Source: Rotaria sp. Silwood1 (taxonomy: Eukaryota; Rotifera; Eurotatoria; Philodinida; Philodinidae). From it: a stretch of DNA of 64,000 nt. Below the pieces are notes generated by a model, which worked only from the letters and a program-made list of their open reading frames with translations, was not told where the DNA came from and ran no database searches. Of the stretch, positions 48,855-59,200 are shown in pieces (position 1 is the first letter of the stretch; every line of letters starts with the position of its first letter). Made by a program: the position numbers and the translations under genes. The stretch lies in contig CAJNOP010000321.1 in NCBI GenBank assembly GCA_905250075.1, positions 66,287 through 130,286 on the forward strand, written 5' to 3'.

Positions 48855-49346
48855 ATGAAAATCATTGAAGTTTTGTTTTTGGCGTTATTTCTGGTTGGTA
48901 TTGAGAGTGAACGTAAGTGTGTGAAAACAAAATTCACTTTCTAAAGATGACGACATTCCTTTTACATAGGCATATACGGTGTCGCAACAGGCGAGCATCT
49001 GCATCATCAATCGACCACCGTTATCGTCATACCAGATGGCTTGGGATACGAACAAGCGTCATCGATATCAGGCGATGGTCGCAGTCTTACCGTTCACGTA
49101 ACTCTCACGGTTCTAAAAACGGCTATTCGTTCAACTTGGTCCAAGCTACCGGCGGCAATTACCAATGTGTTCAAACTTGAACAAGTGCTTGCATTCCTAG
49201 ATCTGTACTATACAGTTTCGGACAAAGCCGAAGATCTCATTCAAAAAGTGCTCTACGGTATCACTTGTCAAACACCTATACCCGGTTGCAATCAAGCGCT
49301 GGCTAGTCTCAGTGCCAAAGTTATCATGTGGCTCTTGCCCATCTAA
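48855..49346 (+). CDS. Small secreted protein of unknown function, two exons
   Basis: Exon 1 is 48855-48912 and exon 2 48970-49346; the 57 nt intron has GTAAGT and ACATAG ends. The product is 144 residues. Residues 1-19 (MKIIEVLFLALFLVGIESE) form a signal peptide. The mature part reads IYGVATGEHLHHQSTTVIVI and continues with a hydrophobic helical-looking segment (VLKTAIRSTWSKLPAAITNV) and a Cys-containing end, TCQTPIPGCNQALASL. The clean splice, TATA box and AATAAA at 49387 support a live gene. No family is recognised. A telomere-like repeat structure begins 66 bp after the stop. Confidence 0.72.
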
Positions 49347-49412
49347 ACTATTCGTTTGATTGTAAACTGTTAACGAAAACAAAAGAAATAAAATTTTGAA
49401 AAATTCAAAGTC

Positions 49413-49530
49413 GAGGGTGTGGGTGTGGTGTTGGTGTGGATGTGTGTGACTGCATTAAGAGAAGAGCGATACCCACACCCCGTGACATCCCACCCACAGG
49501 CACATCCACATCCACATCCATCCACACCCC
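49413..49530. repeat. Telomere-like TGTGGG / CCCACA structure 3
   Basis: GAGGGTGTGGGTGTGGTGTTG..., spacer ACTGCATTAAGAGAAGAGCG, then CCCACACCCCGTGACATCCC and CACATCCACATCCACATCCA. It lies immediately 3' of a plus-strand gene and about 460 bp beyond the last serpin exon. Confidence 0.8.
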
Positions 49531-49992
49531 ATATCTGTGCGTTACTTGATGTTTTGTCTATAGCTCACTCATTTTTCAACGCATCGATTTTTTCTTTTAA
49601 TCAGAAGATAGCTCGGACTGTTAGCTACAAAACCATCTCTCATTTAATTCATTAACTCAAAGTATCTCATCGTGTTTTCATTTCTCTTACATACACCCAA
49701 AAAAGAGGGACTTTTTTGTCTGTGCGTTACCGACCAATATTTTTTGTGTGAAACCCGATAACGTAAGGGTAGAAACTTGAAACTTTTAAGGAAAATAGAA
49801 CTTCGTCAAATACATATTTGCTAAAAGTTTCAAATTTCTAACTTGATTAGTTGTCGAAATATACGCCATTGAATTTGAAAAAATGTCTGTGCATTATGTG
49901 CGTTTTTCATGTTTACAATTAAGATAAAATAAAATAATTTCATCTTTGTCGGTATCAATAGACTATATATAAAAATAAAAAACCAAACTAAC

Positions 49993-51088
49993 CTTGTTCG
50001 TTTACATCGAGAAATGTTTTGTGAACAACCTAAAATGTTACATGGATTAACATTTTCTTATCATAAATGAATTATTTACCTTGCTAATGTATAAATGATC
50101 TCTATTATGTTCTTCACTAGCGATATCGGAAAAATTTGCTTTATAATCAATAAATTCATCTTTTATTCCAACTTGTTGAAGAATATCATTTAATTGAAAT
50201 GTTGATTCCATTTTAAATTTTGGTAAATATAAATGAAGTAATTCTGTTCTTATATTTTGACGATTTAATAATTTTTTCATCAAATTAGGTTGTGATGCTA
50301 ATTTTTGTTCAATAGCATCTAATTGAACTCCTTGATTAGGTAAAATTACAGTAAAAACAAATTTAACATCTTTATTTTCACTTCTATATGGTAAATCAAT
50401 AATTTCTATATGTAAATCAGCATTTTCATCAGTTAAATTGTTTCGAAATTGTTTCATCCATGCACCCTATCATTCAATGAATAAGAAAAAAAAACAAATT
50501 TTTCTTTGATTAAAATTAATATTTACCTTAAAATAAATACTATTAAGAATTATTAATCTTGTTTCAGGTGTAATATCGCTTGTTTTCAGTAAATCATGAA
50601 TTGAATTGTTTGTTTGTTGTTCAACCCATGCATGAATTCTTTAAACAGCTTGCTTACTTTCATGTTCAAAATCTTCAAGTTTAATATCAGCTTTAAATGA
50701 ATTTTGAACCATTTTACAAATATTCTTGTTGAAGTTGATATGCTTTTTGTGCATAAAGACGATTAGCTAATTTAAGTTGAACTTGTTTATCTTGATTTAC
50801 AATAGAAAAGACATTCATAATTTGTTCAGCTGTTTTTATTAATTGTTCGCTTGATGATACTTCAAATGATTTTAACATTTGATTTAATGTTTCTTGTCGA
50901 GCACCAACTGCACACATTGACATTGCAAGAGATATACTTACTGGTGAAACAAATACATTTTCATTTTTCTTATTTTGACCAAAAGTTGAGTAAAGTTTGA
51001 GCTCAAATCGTTCGAAACTAGCGGCAGTTGATGGTGATGATGATGATGATAAAGCCACAAGAACAAGAATTAAATGGGCTATTGTCAT
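49993..51088 (-). pseudogene. Serpin pseudogene lacking its reactive-centre exon
   Basis: The minus strand encodes a serpin. It has a signal peptide at 51088 (MTIAHLILVLVALSSSSS), then FERFELKLYSTFG, NVFVSPVSISLAMSMCAVGA (helix B region), LKLANRLYAQKAYQ, IHAWVEQQTNNSIHDLL, RLIILNSIYFK at a GTAAAT donor (50527), exon 50466-50080 with LPKFKMESTFQLNDILQQVG and an ISK end, and a short exon 50029-49993 reading VVHKTFLDVNEQG. Lesions: a frameshift after QQEYL (about 50715) and a TAA just before the RIHAWVE segment (about 50640). The exon with the hinge, reactive loop and C-terminal strands, which should follow NEQG, is not found; a telomere-like structure and a plus-strand gene lie there instead. 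The product could not be an inhibitory serpin. Confidence 0.85.
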
Positions 51089-51169
51089 AAATGCCAAATC
51101 TTCAATAGAAATATTTATTTTCTTGAAGAAATGTTTTACGCTTTTGAAATCTATTATCATAATCTTTCA

Positions 51170-52440
51170 TTGGATTCTCACAAAATTCGGTAAAAATTTC
51201 CAAAGTAAGATGCAAAGAATGATTCTCTCAATGTCGAGTCTCTCATTGGTTCTATATTTCAAGAATTGTCTATTTCCTTTTTTGTTAAGTATTTTTATCG
51301 CTATACTGAGGAAAAAACATTAAAATAATTTCTGTCAAAAGCTGCGGCTATGTTACTAATATCCTTCAGAACAGTATGAAACTATAGATCCTTCGTAAAT
51401 TCTTCAATTCCTAATTTTCCTATGGACTCATGCTAGAGGGAGTCGTTTATTTATTAATGTAAAGTGCATATTACTACTGTTGATATGGATTTATGTGCTT
51501 TATAGTCATTCCTTACTAATCTGAACCAGGACCTTCATTTATTGAATTATTACATTGAATTTCTTAGGGTCAAATATTGGAGTGAAAAAAAAGTGAAGCC
51601 TACTTTAAAGAATATTTTATTATAGAAGAACCATTCGTATAAACATCCTGCGTCGGGCCAATTTGAAAAACTCGAGAAGTCCTTGTTTACGCATTACAGT
51701 TTGGACAGTTCTTCTATATTGTCAATCGAATAGGTACGATTAACACGCGCGCCGAACCAACCACAAGGGATTAGCATCGAAACTGATGTGTCTGATGGCG
51801 GAGTTGTTGAGCTTACCTATACAACACGATGCAGATCTCTAATTCGCATAAATTTTCAGAAGAAGGAATCAATGACCTAATCGTATGAATCTCTCTTTAC
51901 TATTCTCCATTTTCTTAATGATTTTTTGTTAGATCTAGAGGATGAAAACTTCGTTAAACGACTGAATAGTGGATAATGAGTTTCTTTATTGACTATATGC
52001 GCTTACTAAGAAGAGAGAAAAATATGGGAGCTCTCAGTTAGGTAACATACCTCAGTTACCTTTTTTTTTGTCATATAGCCTCGATCATACATGAGAAAAA
52101 TGTGGTTTTTGTATTATTTTTGGTACATTCACAATGTTGATCATTTGTTGTTGATCGGACTATATTTCTCGTAAATTAACAGATTTATTGAGGTGTTTCT
52201 CAATATCGTTTGATCAGAGATGCATCGATGGATAAAAGATTCTAAGATAATATCATGAAACAAATCTCTTAATTTACAAAAGATGGAGTCAGAACAACAA
52301 CAAATACTCACCATTATGAATGTACTATAACGGTTACAAAAACTACACCGCTCTCACATATGATTGAGGGTATATGAAAAAAAAAGGTAACTCCAATATG
52401 CTATTTAAGCGAGCGCTCCCATGTGTCGACTGAAAGAAAG
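51170..52440. other. Intergenic stretch with no gene seen
   Basis: AT-rich, with one GC-richer patch near 51640-51800. I see no supported coding frame or repeat. Confidence 0.5.
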
Positions 52441-52450
52441 AAAGACAGTT

Positions 52451-52478
52451 GATATATATATATATATACGTATATATG
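52451..52478. repeat. TA microsatellite
   Basis: GATATATATATATATATACG and following ATATAT form a dinucleotide run of about 28 bp. Confidence 0.8.
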
Positions 52479-52507
52479 AAATGCTTGATTATCGCATTTT
52501 ATCACAA

Positions 52508-52663
52508 GAGCGAACTTCTTCAGGTACTAAGAAGCTTTTGAGCTCAAATTTCACTCACAAGTAGATAAGGCATAGAGTAGTCTGTCCTTCCTCTAATTGG
52601 AGGGAGGGGAGGGGGGCAAGGTTTGAGTTCAAAAGCTTTTTAGTAACTGAAGATGTTTGCTCG
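52508..52663. repeat. Short palindrome with purine-rich loop
   Basis: The left arm of about 44 bp (GAGCGAACTTCTTCAGGTAC...) pairs with the right arm ending GTTTGCTC; both contain AGCTTTT. The loop holds a G-rich run (GGAGGGAGGGGAGGGGGG) at about 52601-52618. Confidence 0.6.
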
Positions 52664-52667
52664 TGAG

Positions 52668-52977
52668 ATAATGTCATGACGAAAAGAAAAAGAGAACATC
52701 TATGCTATTGGTCCTGACTATTGTGCCGATATATATAGGTCACGGCTCGCTGCTCTTCTTGTTTCCTCTTTCCTCTTATTCTCTCTATTGTTCTTCCTGT
52801 GTCGTCTCTCCCTCTCTTTGTTTCTCGATCATATATAAGCGTGTGTTCTATATGAAGTAGACACATTCTGGAGATGTAAAGTAGCGAATAAAAATCATTA
52901 CCGAGGGTGGCGGTAAGCTACTCATCTAGTCTGTCATCCCATCTTCTTCTATTTATCGTTACAACTATCTCTAACAG
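52668..52977 (+). mobile_element. Possible solo LTR
   Basis: The segment starts TGTCATGACG and ends CTCTAACA, contains a TATATAAGCG promoter-like site near 52834 followed about 55 nt later by AATAAAAATC, and has a pyrimidine-rich tract, as LTRs do. No clear 5 bp target duplication or second LTR is visible, so this is tentative. Confidence 0.3.
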
Positions 52978-52989
52978 GAATGAATAAAT

Positions 52990-54490
52990 ATATGACACAG
53001 TGGTCGAGATAGGCTGCATTCATCCACTACACACAAAAGTATGTGTAGCTTATTTTAGCTAGTTTGAACCAATCAGCTTCTATTCTATGTTTGACTCACT
53101 TCTATCCAGGATTTCATGACAATGTGAAGGTCATCAGAAGTGAACCAAACTCGAGTTCATAGTTCATGATTAACCTATGTTAGCTATAATATGCAAAAAA
53201 ATTCTCGATAGATGTTTGTGTGATCGAATTGATTTCATGAAATTTAATCATTATTTTCTGTTTTTCTCGTGTTACTTTGATAATTAGCTAAAAATCAAAT
53301 GATATTGATTCTATGTGTTGATGTTTCCAATAACGAAAATGTACGTTAGCTAAGTTAAAACAGGTAGTTAATATTACACAAAATATTTCTAAAGTGTTAT
53401 CAAATTTCTTGGACTATCTAATTTAGTTTTACAAAATAAATTAAATAATAAATAAAATAAATTTTGATAGAACAGAAAATAACTCTTAAAGTACAGAAAC
53501 TTTGTCCGCAGTTATAGCATGATTTATTGTCTCTATTATCTTCAACTTTATTTGTTCTAAAATATTTGAATTTTATTAAGATTTTTTATGATTTAAAAAG
53601 CAAGCAGTTTGACAGCATTTGGTCAGATTATGTAGTAACCATTGATTACTTTTTGTTAAAACAACTGTTTGTTAAAAATTTTTAATCTTGATCTGTTTTA
53701 ATAAAACAAAAAAAGACTACATGATTAGAAAGTGTGTAATAAAAGTGAATTAAGATTAAGAGTTGATTTCAAAAAAAAAAGAAAAAACAACAAAAATCTT
53801 TCGTTTTCTGTAGACGTCATATTTTTTCTTTATCATATTCTCTCTTCTTCATCATATTGCTTCATATATACACGTTTACAAATGAGCTCATTCATACATT
53901 GTGTTCAGTGATATTGAGAGACAAAAAAGAAATTGTTATCATCATTTGATGTATTCTGAAAATGAATTCAAGTACAATCAACAAAGAAAGTGTTTCAAAA
54001 AGTATAAAATAAAAATGATTTGAACAAAATTATTAAAATGAGGCAAACAATTATTTGAAAGCTAAATAGTTTCAAATTTGTAGTTTTAAAATACAATATG
54101 AGACTAGTGTTGGTTGGTTTAGATCTATCTGTGTCGAGAGAATTATTCTGGTTTCTTTGAGTTACATTTCAGAAAGATGATCAATGGAAACTCAATGGAA
54201 ATCCTAGAGAACTTTTTTCAACTAGATATATTTCTTTTCATTAATCGATCATCACTGCTGTTACCACATAAACGAGCAAAATAAGTAAAAAATCGTCTTG
54301 TGTATCATACCTCACATACACTTTGCTGTGTATGATCATGATCCGATTCTTGTTAACACAAATAATAAAGCATTCAGTGATATTCAGACAGCATACAAAG
54401 CTAATAACTGTCCGTAATAGTAATTTTGCTCGACGTCGTCGAGTCAATTTATGAATGAATATGTTTGTTATGTATTTCCCGATCTAGTAA
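52990..54490. other. Intergenic stretch with no gene seen
   Basis: AT-rich with long A/T runs and no supported coding frame. Confidence 0.5.
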
Positions 54491-54496
54491 CCCAGA

Positions 54497-54775
54497 TCGA
54501 TCATTCCGGCCTCCGTATCCCGCAGGAAAGATGTGGGAAATTCACCGGATCCCGCAGAAAAACACGGGGAAAAGCTTGAACATGGAAGCAGTATTCCCGC
54601 CGGGAATTTTCCGGACCTTTTCCGATGATTTTTGTACGGTTCGTGTCGGAAAGCATGGGAAATTGTCGGATTCCACAGGAAAATTCCGAGCAAGAATACT
54701 GCTTCCAACTTCCTGGAATTTTCCGTTGCGTCCCGGCAGTTTCCTGTTGTACGTCGTTCACCTGGGAACACATTG
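54497..54775. repeat. GC-rich imperfect palindrome
   Basis: About 280 bp, far more GC-rich than its surroundings. GGAAGCAGTATTCCCGCCGG at about 54583 pairs with the complement of a segment near 54690-54712, and each arm contains TGGGAAATT or CCCGCAG-type phrases. Overlapping open frames on both strands result from the base composition and symmetry. It probably is a MITE or a recently arrived element. Confidence 0.6.
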
Positions 54776-54948
54776 AATGAAAAGAGACGAAACTACGTCT
54801 CTGACTATGTCGCGAACTCGTTTTCTTTTGAATTTTCAGAGATAACGAGTGAAATTGAATAAATGTCTTAATTTTATTTATTTCTACTATGCCACATTTA
54901 TTTGAAGGTCTTCTTACCGCCTTTTATTTTATATTATTCTCTTGTTTA

Positions 54949-55075
54949 GGGTGTGGCTGTGGCTGTGGGGTATGGATGTGCGTGGATGTGACTGGGTGTG
55001 GGTGTGTTCCTTTTCTTTTTGCACTCACACCCACATTCACACACACACACACACCCATACCCACACCCACACCCC
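54949..55075. repeat. Telomere-like TGTGGG / CCCACA structure 4
   Basis: GGTGTGGCTGTGGCTGTGGG...GTGTGGGTGTGT, spacer TCCTTTTCTTTTTGCACT, then CACACCCACATTCACACACA...CCCACACCCACACCCC. Confidence 0.8.
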
Positions 55076-55858
55076 AGCTCATAGGGAAATTGTGACTTTT
55101 GAGGCTATGGGTGTTTGGTATATCCTTATCCTCTGTTGATCTATTCATACCAGTACACATTGCCACATCCTTCTTGAGTTGTTTTTTCGTAGATTTGAGA
55201 AAAAAGAAGAATATGTGATTTTTTCTATTCTTTATCTAATTCAGCAAATCATATTCATATTGATATTTATTTATTTTCATATTATGTTATTGAAAACTTC
55301 GCAAAACTTCATAATAATGGAAGCTTCATCTGTTTATCGAACACTGAAAAGAGTCTATCATTATTTATCATTGAATGTTCTTTAAAATGTCAACAATTAC
55401 ACTTGATACAGAGAGGAATGTTGATGACTTTGATCTATTCGAAATGAACCTTGTTTTACTGGAATTGATTCTTCTTTCTTTATCGTCATTGTTTATCTGT
55501 GCGGCATATTGTATATTTCGCTATTATAATGAGCGACACTTCTGAAGAAAACGCTTGATTGTCGAAAATAGGAAAAAAACGAGAAAAAAGCAGAGAAAAA
55601 AAGATAAGTAAGGCTTTTTCTGTTGCAAAAGTAAAATCGATGGTCTTCGAAAGACAAACGACTCGTCTTACATTCAAAAAATTTTGTTTGCAATAATGCT
55701 TTCTGGTAAGTAACTTGTAACTATGACTTCGAAGCATGTACGGAAAGTTATCAGCCCATTGGAGAATTTTCCATAACGATTTATCTGAGCGACTAAGCCA
55801 CTAAAGAAAACCCAGGAAGCCACCTAGAACTCGACAACCGTTAACTAACAGGATGACT

Positions 55859-55936
55859 GGGTGTGGGTGTCGGTGGATGTGGGTGTGGGTAAAGTGAAGA
55901 TCAACATTCGCACCCACACCCATACCCACCCACACT
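55859..55936. repeat. Telomere-like TGTGGG / CCCACA structure 5
   Basis: GGGTGTGGGTGTCGGTGGAT...GTGTGGGT, spacer AAAGTGAAGATCAACATTCG, then CACCCACACCCATACCCACC. The spacer is nearly identical to the one in the 47145 structure. Confidence 0.82.
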
Positions 55937-56730
55937 TTCAAGATAGTTGCATTTTGTTTTTCCTTCTAGGCATCAGCAATGCTGTTGCTATCATTGTCAC
56001 GATGACGAAGAGAGTTCTGACGATTATCACCGAATAAACTATTCAAAAGAGTTTGAATTATCGACTTCTATTTATGATAGTTGTACGAATTTGGGAACAA
56101 TTTTACAGTTGATTAAAGTGATCATAACGATAAAACGTAACACACAGTTCGATTGATATGCAGTAGTTGAATTGAAACTTTTGCGAGTACAAAACCTATC
56201 AACCAGGCTATCGATACCAAACAATTTGTCGTCGAATTCATTGTAATTGTGAAATAAAATTTTCTTTAAAAACGTTAAAAAAAACATTTTTTCGATATAA
56301 CAATGGTTACAACTCAATAATGCTACACCATGAGCACGAGCCATCTTTTGCTTTTTCCAGTCTTACCGGAATTTATTTGTGGTCAAAAGACAAAGCCGAC
56401 AGATCGGAAACAGTTGTGGTACTTTCTTTGTGAGTGTCTTCTGTGATTTTTTTTTTGTTACAGAAAAATCTGGATCATATTTGATTATTTGCACTCTTCG
56501 TTTGTTTCTTTTTTATTTTTTTTCGACTACTCAGACTTGATGGTAGACCTTGTTTCATTTCATAATATCATATTACCATGCCCAGGCAGATAAATAACGA
56601 AAAAGCCGACGTATAAGAAGCATACATTTTGATGCGTTAAAAAGATATTTTTTTTTTTGAAGAAAAAAAGTTTGAAATATTGTCTTTCATCAGTTGGCCT
56701 TTTTCTCACAAGAAATATATCTTCTTAACG

Positions 56731-56737
56731 TATAAAA
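56731..56737 (+). promoter_or_regulatory. TATA box of the 248-residue secreted protein
   Basis: TATAAAA about 190 nt before the preferred ATG at 56922; an intron in the leader ending at a TTACAG near 56877 would account for the distance. Confidence 0.45.
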
Positions 56738-56921
56738 ATGTCGACTGTTTCGTTACTTGGACGGCTAGATGATATACATTAATCTTAAAGCTTATCTTTA
56801 TCTTTTTATTTTTTTTCTATTTCTATGGCTTGTTTTATTTGATGAGTGGATTCACTTCTCATTTGTACTTATTACAGATACGAATCTTTTTCGATTTTCC
56901 GACTTCGTCACTCCTTGTCTC

Positions 56922-57668
56922 ATGCTGTCGTGGTTGTTAGTTATCACTATTGTGCTCTCTGCTTTGTGCACTGCTCAGGCTGATATAAACTATAGTCAAG
57001 GTAAAGCCAGCTATTTTGATGCCGGTCAATTGCATTTTATCAGCGACACGGTTACAGCTCAATCTAAGCAAGATGCACTCTATTCACTTCTGCTCGCTCA
57101 GTTGGCTGCTAATGCTAAAGCTTCTCGAAGTTCTATCACAGCCTGGTACGAAAACTACGAACGTACTTTGCCTAATATTGCTTGGGTAATGAGTTCTTCT
57201 CAATCATTTCATCCATTCGTTCCCAACACCGATCGTATTTCACTCAAGTCAGTGATTATAGCATCATTAACCAATCGTATTACTCCTGAATTAGAGAATG
57301 TGTTGAACCGTGCTTTTGACAAAATTCAACAATTGAGTCCGGCCGATCCAGTTATCGAGGAATTTACGAAAAACGTAGGTGATGGCAGAGTATATAACTT
57401 ACAAGTACAATTAGTGGATGAGAACAATGGCGTGTTGACAGTGCTACAGCTATACATCACACTCACTACTTCAGAGGGTATCGGAAGCGATATATTCTTG
57501 TTGCATGAGTACGCCAAGAATGCAGTCATGATTCAAGTAGCATATGAAACTATCACTCTCAATAATGATATATATGCAAGAATCCGTCAGAGTATCATCG
57601 ACAAATTGGGACCAGAACGCATCACTCGTAATATTCATGTGATCTTCGATGATGGATCTATGTTTTAG
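56922..57668 (+). CDS. Secreted protein of unknown function, 248 residues
   Basis: The frame is open from 56769, but I choose the Met at 56922 because it starts a good signal peptide (MLSWLLVITIVLSALCTAQA) and a TTACAG acceptor-like site lies about 45 nt upstream. The mature part begins DINYSQGKASYFDAG, then a helical segment DALYSLLLAQLAANAKAS, a TAWYENYERTLPNIAWVMSS motif, TNRITPELENVLNRAFDKI and a beta-rich C-terminal half (YNLQVQLVDENNGVLTVLQL, GSDIFLLHEYAKNAVMIQVA). Codon use is more balanced than in neighbouring DNA, supporting coding. The WYxxYxxxLxxIxWV pattern recalls uncharacterised fungal and bacterial proteins, from memory only. A foreign origin is possible but untested. Confidence 0.72.
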   Translation: MLSWLLVITIVLSALCTAQADINYSQGKASYFDAGQLHFISDTVTAQSKQDALYSLLLAQLAANAKASRSSITAWYENYERTLPNIAWVMSSSQSFHPFVPNTDRISLKSVIIASLTNRITPELENVLNRAFDKIQQLSPADPVIEEFTKNVGDGRVYNLQVQLVDENNGVLTVLQLYITLTTSEGIGSDIFLLHEYAKNAVMIQVAYETITLNNDIYARIRQSIIDKLGPERITRNIHVIFDDGSMF

Positions 57669-57719
57669 TGAAATAACATTCAGAATTTCAAATTAAAGTT
57701 TACTGATTGTTTCCTTGGA

Positions 57720-58145
57720 ATATGCATCTTTATTATTAAACTAGATAATAATTACAATTAATGACAGTTAGATAATATTTAAAGCTGCTAGATTCATTGA
57801 AAAGAAGACACAAAAACAAGATGCTAAAAGAAAGAGAGAAATCAAATGATATAAACAAATCAGAGTTGAAAAAATTGAATCAGTCAGATTTTTGCTAGTT
57901 AACTGAGTTTCCAATGATACTCTGAGACTTGCAACGACTGATGTTTTATATGCCATAGTTTCATCAAACAGAGTAAGAGAACAAACCTTTATTTGTTGAA
58001 TTACACTTTGTGCTCGATATAATGTCGAAATACCGACGTTCGGAAAAAATGATATTTAGTGTAACTTACAAGTTAAACTTTTCTGCTGCTTTTCTCTATC
58101 CCATGAGCAATGATCGTCTTGCAAGAATTTCTAAGCTTTTGAACT
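57720..58145. other. Intergenic stretch
   Basis: No supported gene. A TATA-like TATAAATAAG at about 58148 precedes the next signal-peptide frame. Confidence 0.45.
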
Positions 58146-58183
58146 TCTATAAATAAGAGCTTCAATCAGAAAGTTTCGCAGCT

Positions 58184-58336
58184 ATGACAGTTCTTTCAAC
58201 ACTTACACCTATTATACTTGTTATGACTATTATAATTGTCTACAATTTTCATCATTCTTTAGACATTTCTTTTCCAATTCAGCTATATATATGTTATAGG
58301 CGATCTGTTCATAGTATACTAGATGAAAGCAATCAA
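58184..58336 (+). CDS. Signal-peptide-bearing gene start cut by a telomere-like structure
   Basis: TATAAATAAG at about 58148 lies 36 nt before an ATG opening MTVLSTLTPIILVMTIIIVY, a plausible secretion signal or membrane anchor. The frame continues about 50 codons (ICYRRSVHSILDESN) and then runs straight into the TGTGGG array, where it encodes Cys-Gly repeats that are surely not native. No continuation is found after the array. It may be the 5' remnant of a secreted-protein gene, or chance. Confidence 0.35.
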
Positions 58337-58419
58337 GGATGTGGGTGTGGGTGTGGGTGTAGGTGTGGGTGCCATGTAAGAGCTTATTTCTACCACACAC
58401 AGTCGCCACACCCACACCC
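58337..58419. repeat. Telomere-like TGTGGG / CCCACA structure 6
   Basis: GGATGTGGGTGTGGGTGTGG...GGTGTGGGT, spacer GCCATGTAAGAGCTTATTTC, then ACCACACACAGTCGCCACAC and CCACACCC. Confidence 0.82.
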
Positions 58420-58422
58420 GCT

Positions 58423-58690
58423 CTCGTCTTAACGGTTTTGCAGGTCTAAGTGATTGATATTGATGCTGAAAATATGGCTATAGTTGTGAATCAAATAGGG
58501 GAGAACGAAGGTACCTATGGTTCATTATAAGGTACCTTTCTCTATAGCGGCGATGGTATGTACTAGACAACATACAGAAGACAGTCTCTTTGAAGGATCT
58601 TGTCTTCACCGTTTTCAAGTCTAAGTGATCGATATTGATGCTGAAAAAATGGCTTCAGTTCTGAATCAAATAAGAGAGAACGAAGGCACA
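58423..58690. repeat. Direct repeat of about 85 bp next to structure 6
   Basis: 58423-58513 and 58597-58690 are about 90 percent alike by eye: both contain TCTAAGTGAT, GATATTGATGCTGAAAA, ATGGCT, GAATCAAATA and GAGAACGAAGG. Between them lies about 85 bp of unrelated sequence with GGTACC twice. Confidence 0.7.
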
Positions 58691-58759
58691 CAATAGTGTA
58701 ATGTACTCTACAATGAGCATGAAAATGTATATAGTTGCACTTTTTGTTTGAAAAAGTTG

Positions 58760-59195
58760 AATCAGCCAAGTATCGTTTTTCTTAGATATTTTTACATCAC
58801 AAGACGCAGTTTTTCACGGGCTATCTTCTGGTGTCATAAAAAACATGGGAAACCTCCATTTTAAAGTACAAAGGGTCGAAATACTTTAAAAAAATGTGAA
58901 AAATTCAAATGTGTTTTTTTTATGACAAAATACATTGTTGAACCTTGTTCGTCCACATAATAGTATTCATGGAGCGTCCGAAAGGGCATGGGCTGATAGA
59001 ATAAACAAGACTCTTTCTTTTTGTAAGAGTCATCACTATGTTAATGCTTGACATAGTGGAAAGTATGTGTGCCACATTAAAGGTTAGAAAAATCACCATT
59101 TTTTTCGCCTAGGCCTATTACTCTTGTTGTCGAAATGTACTTCAGAACTCAGCAAGAAATGATCAGATGAAGCTAATGTTTTGGATTTAATAATA
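58760..59195. other. Intergenic stretch with dispersed repeat
   Basis: 58775-58800 (TTTCTTAGATATTTTTACAT) matches the left edge of the gap at 47960. No gene seen. Confidence 0.45.
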
Positions 59196-59200
59196 GCTCT

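Noticed and set aside
54484..54776. Overlapping frames of 90-103 codons on both strands
   Set aside because: They fall in the GC-rich palindrome; symmetry and low stop density explain them. No motif or splice partner.
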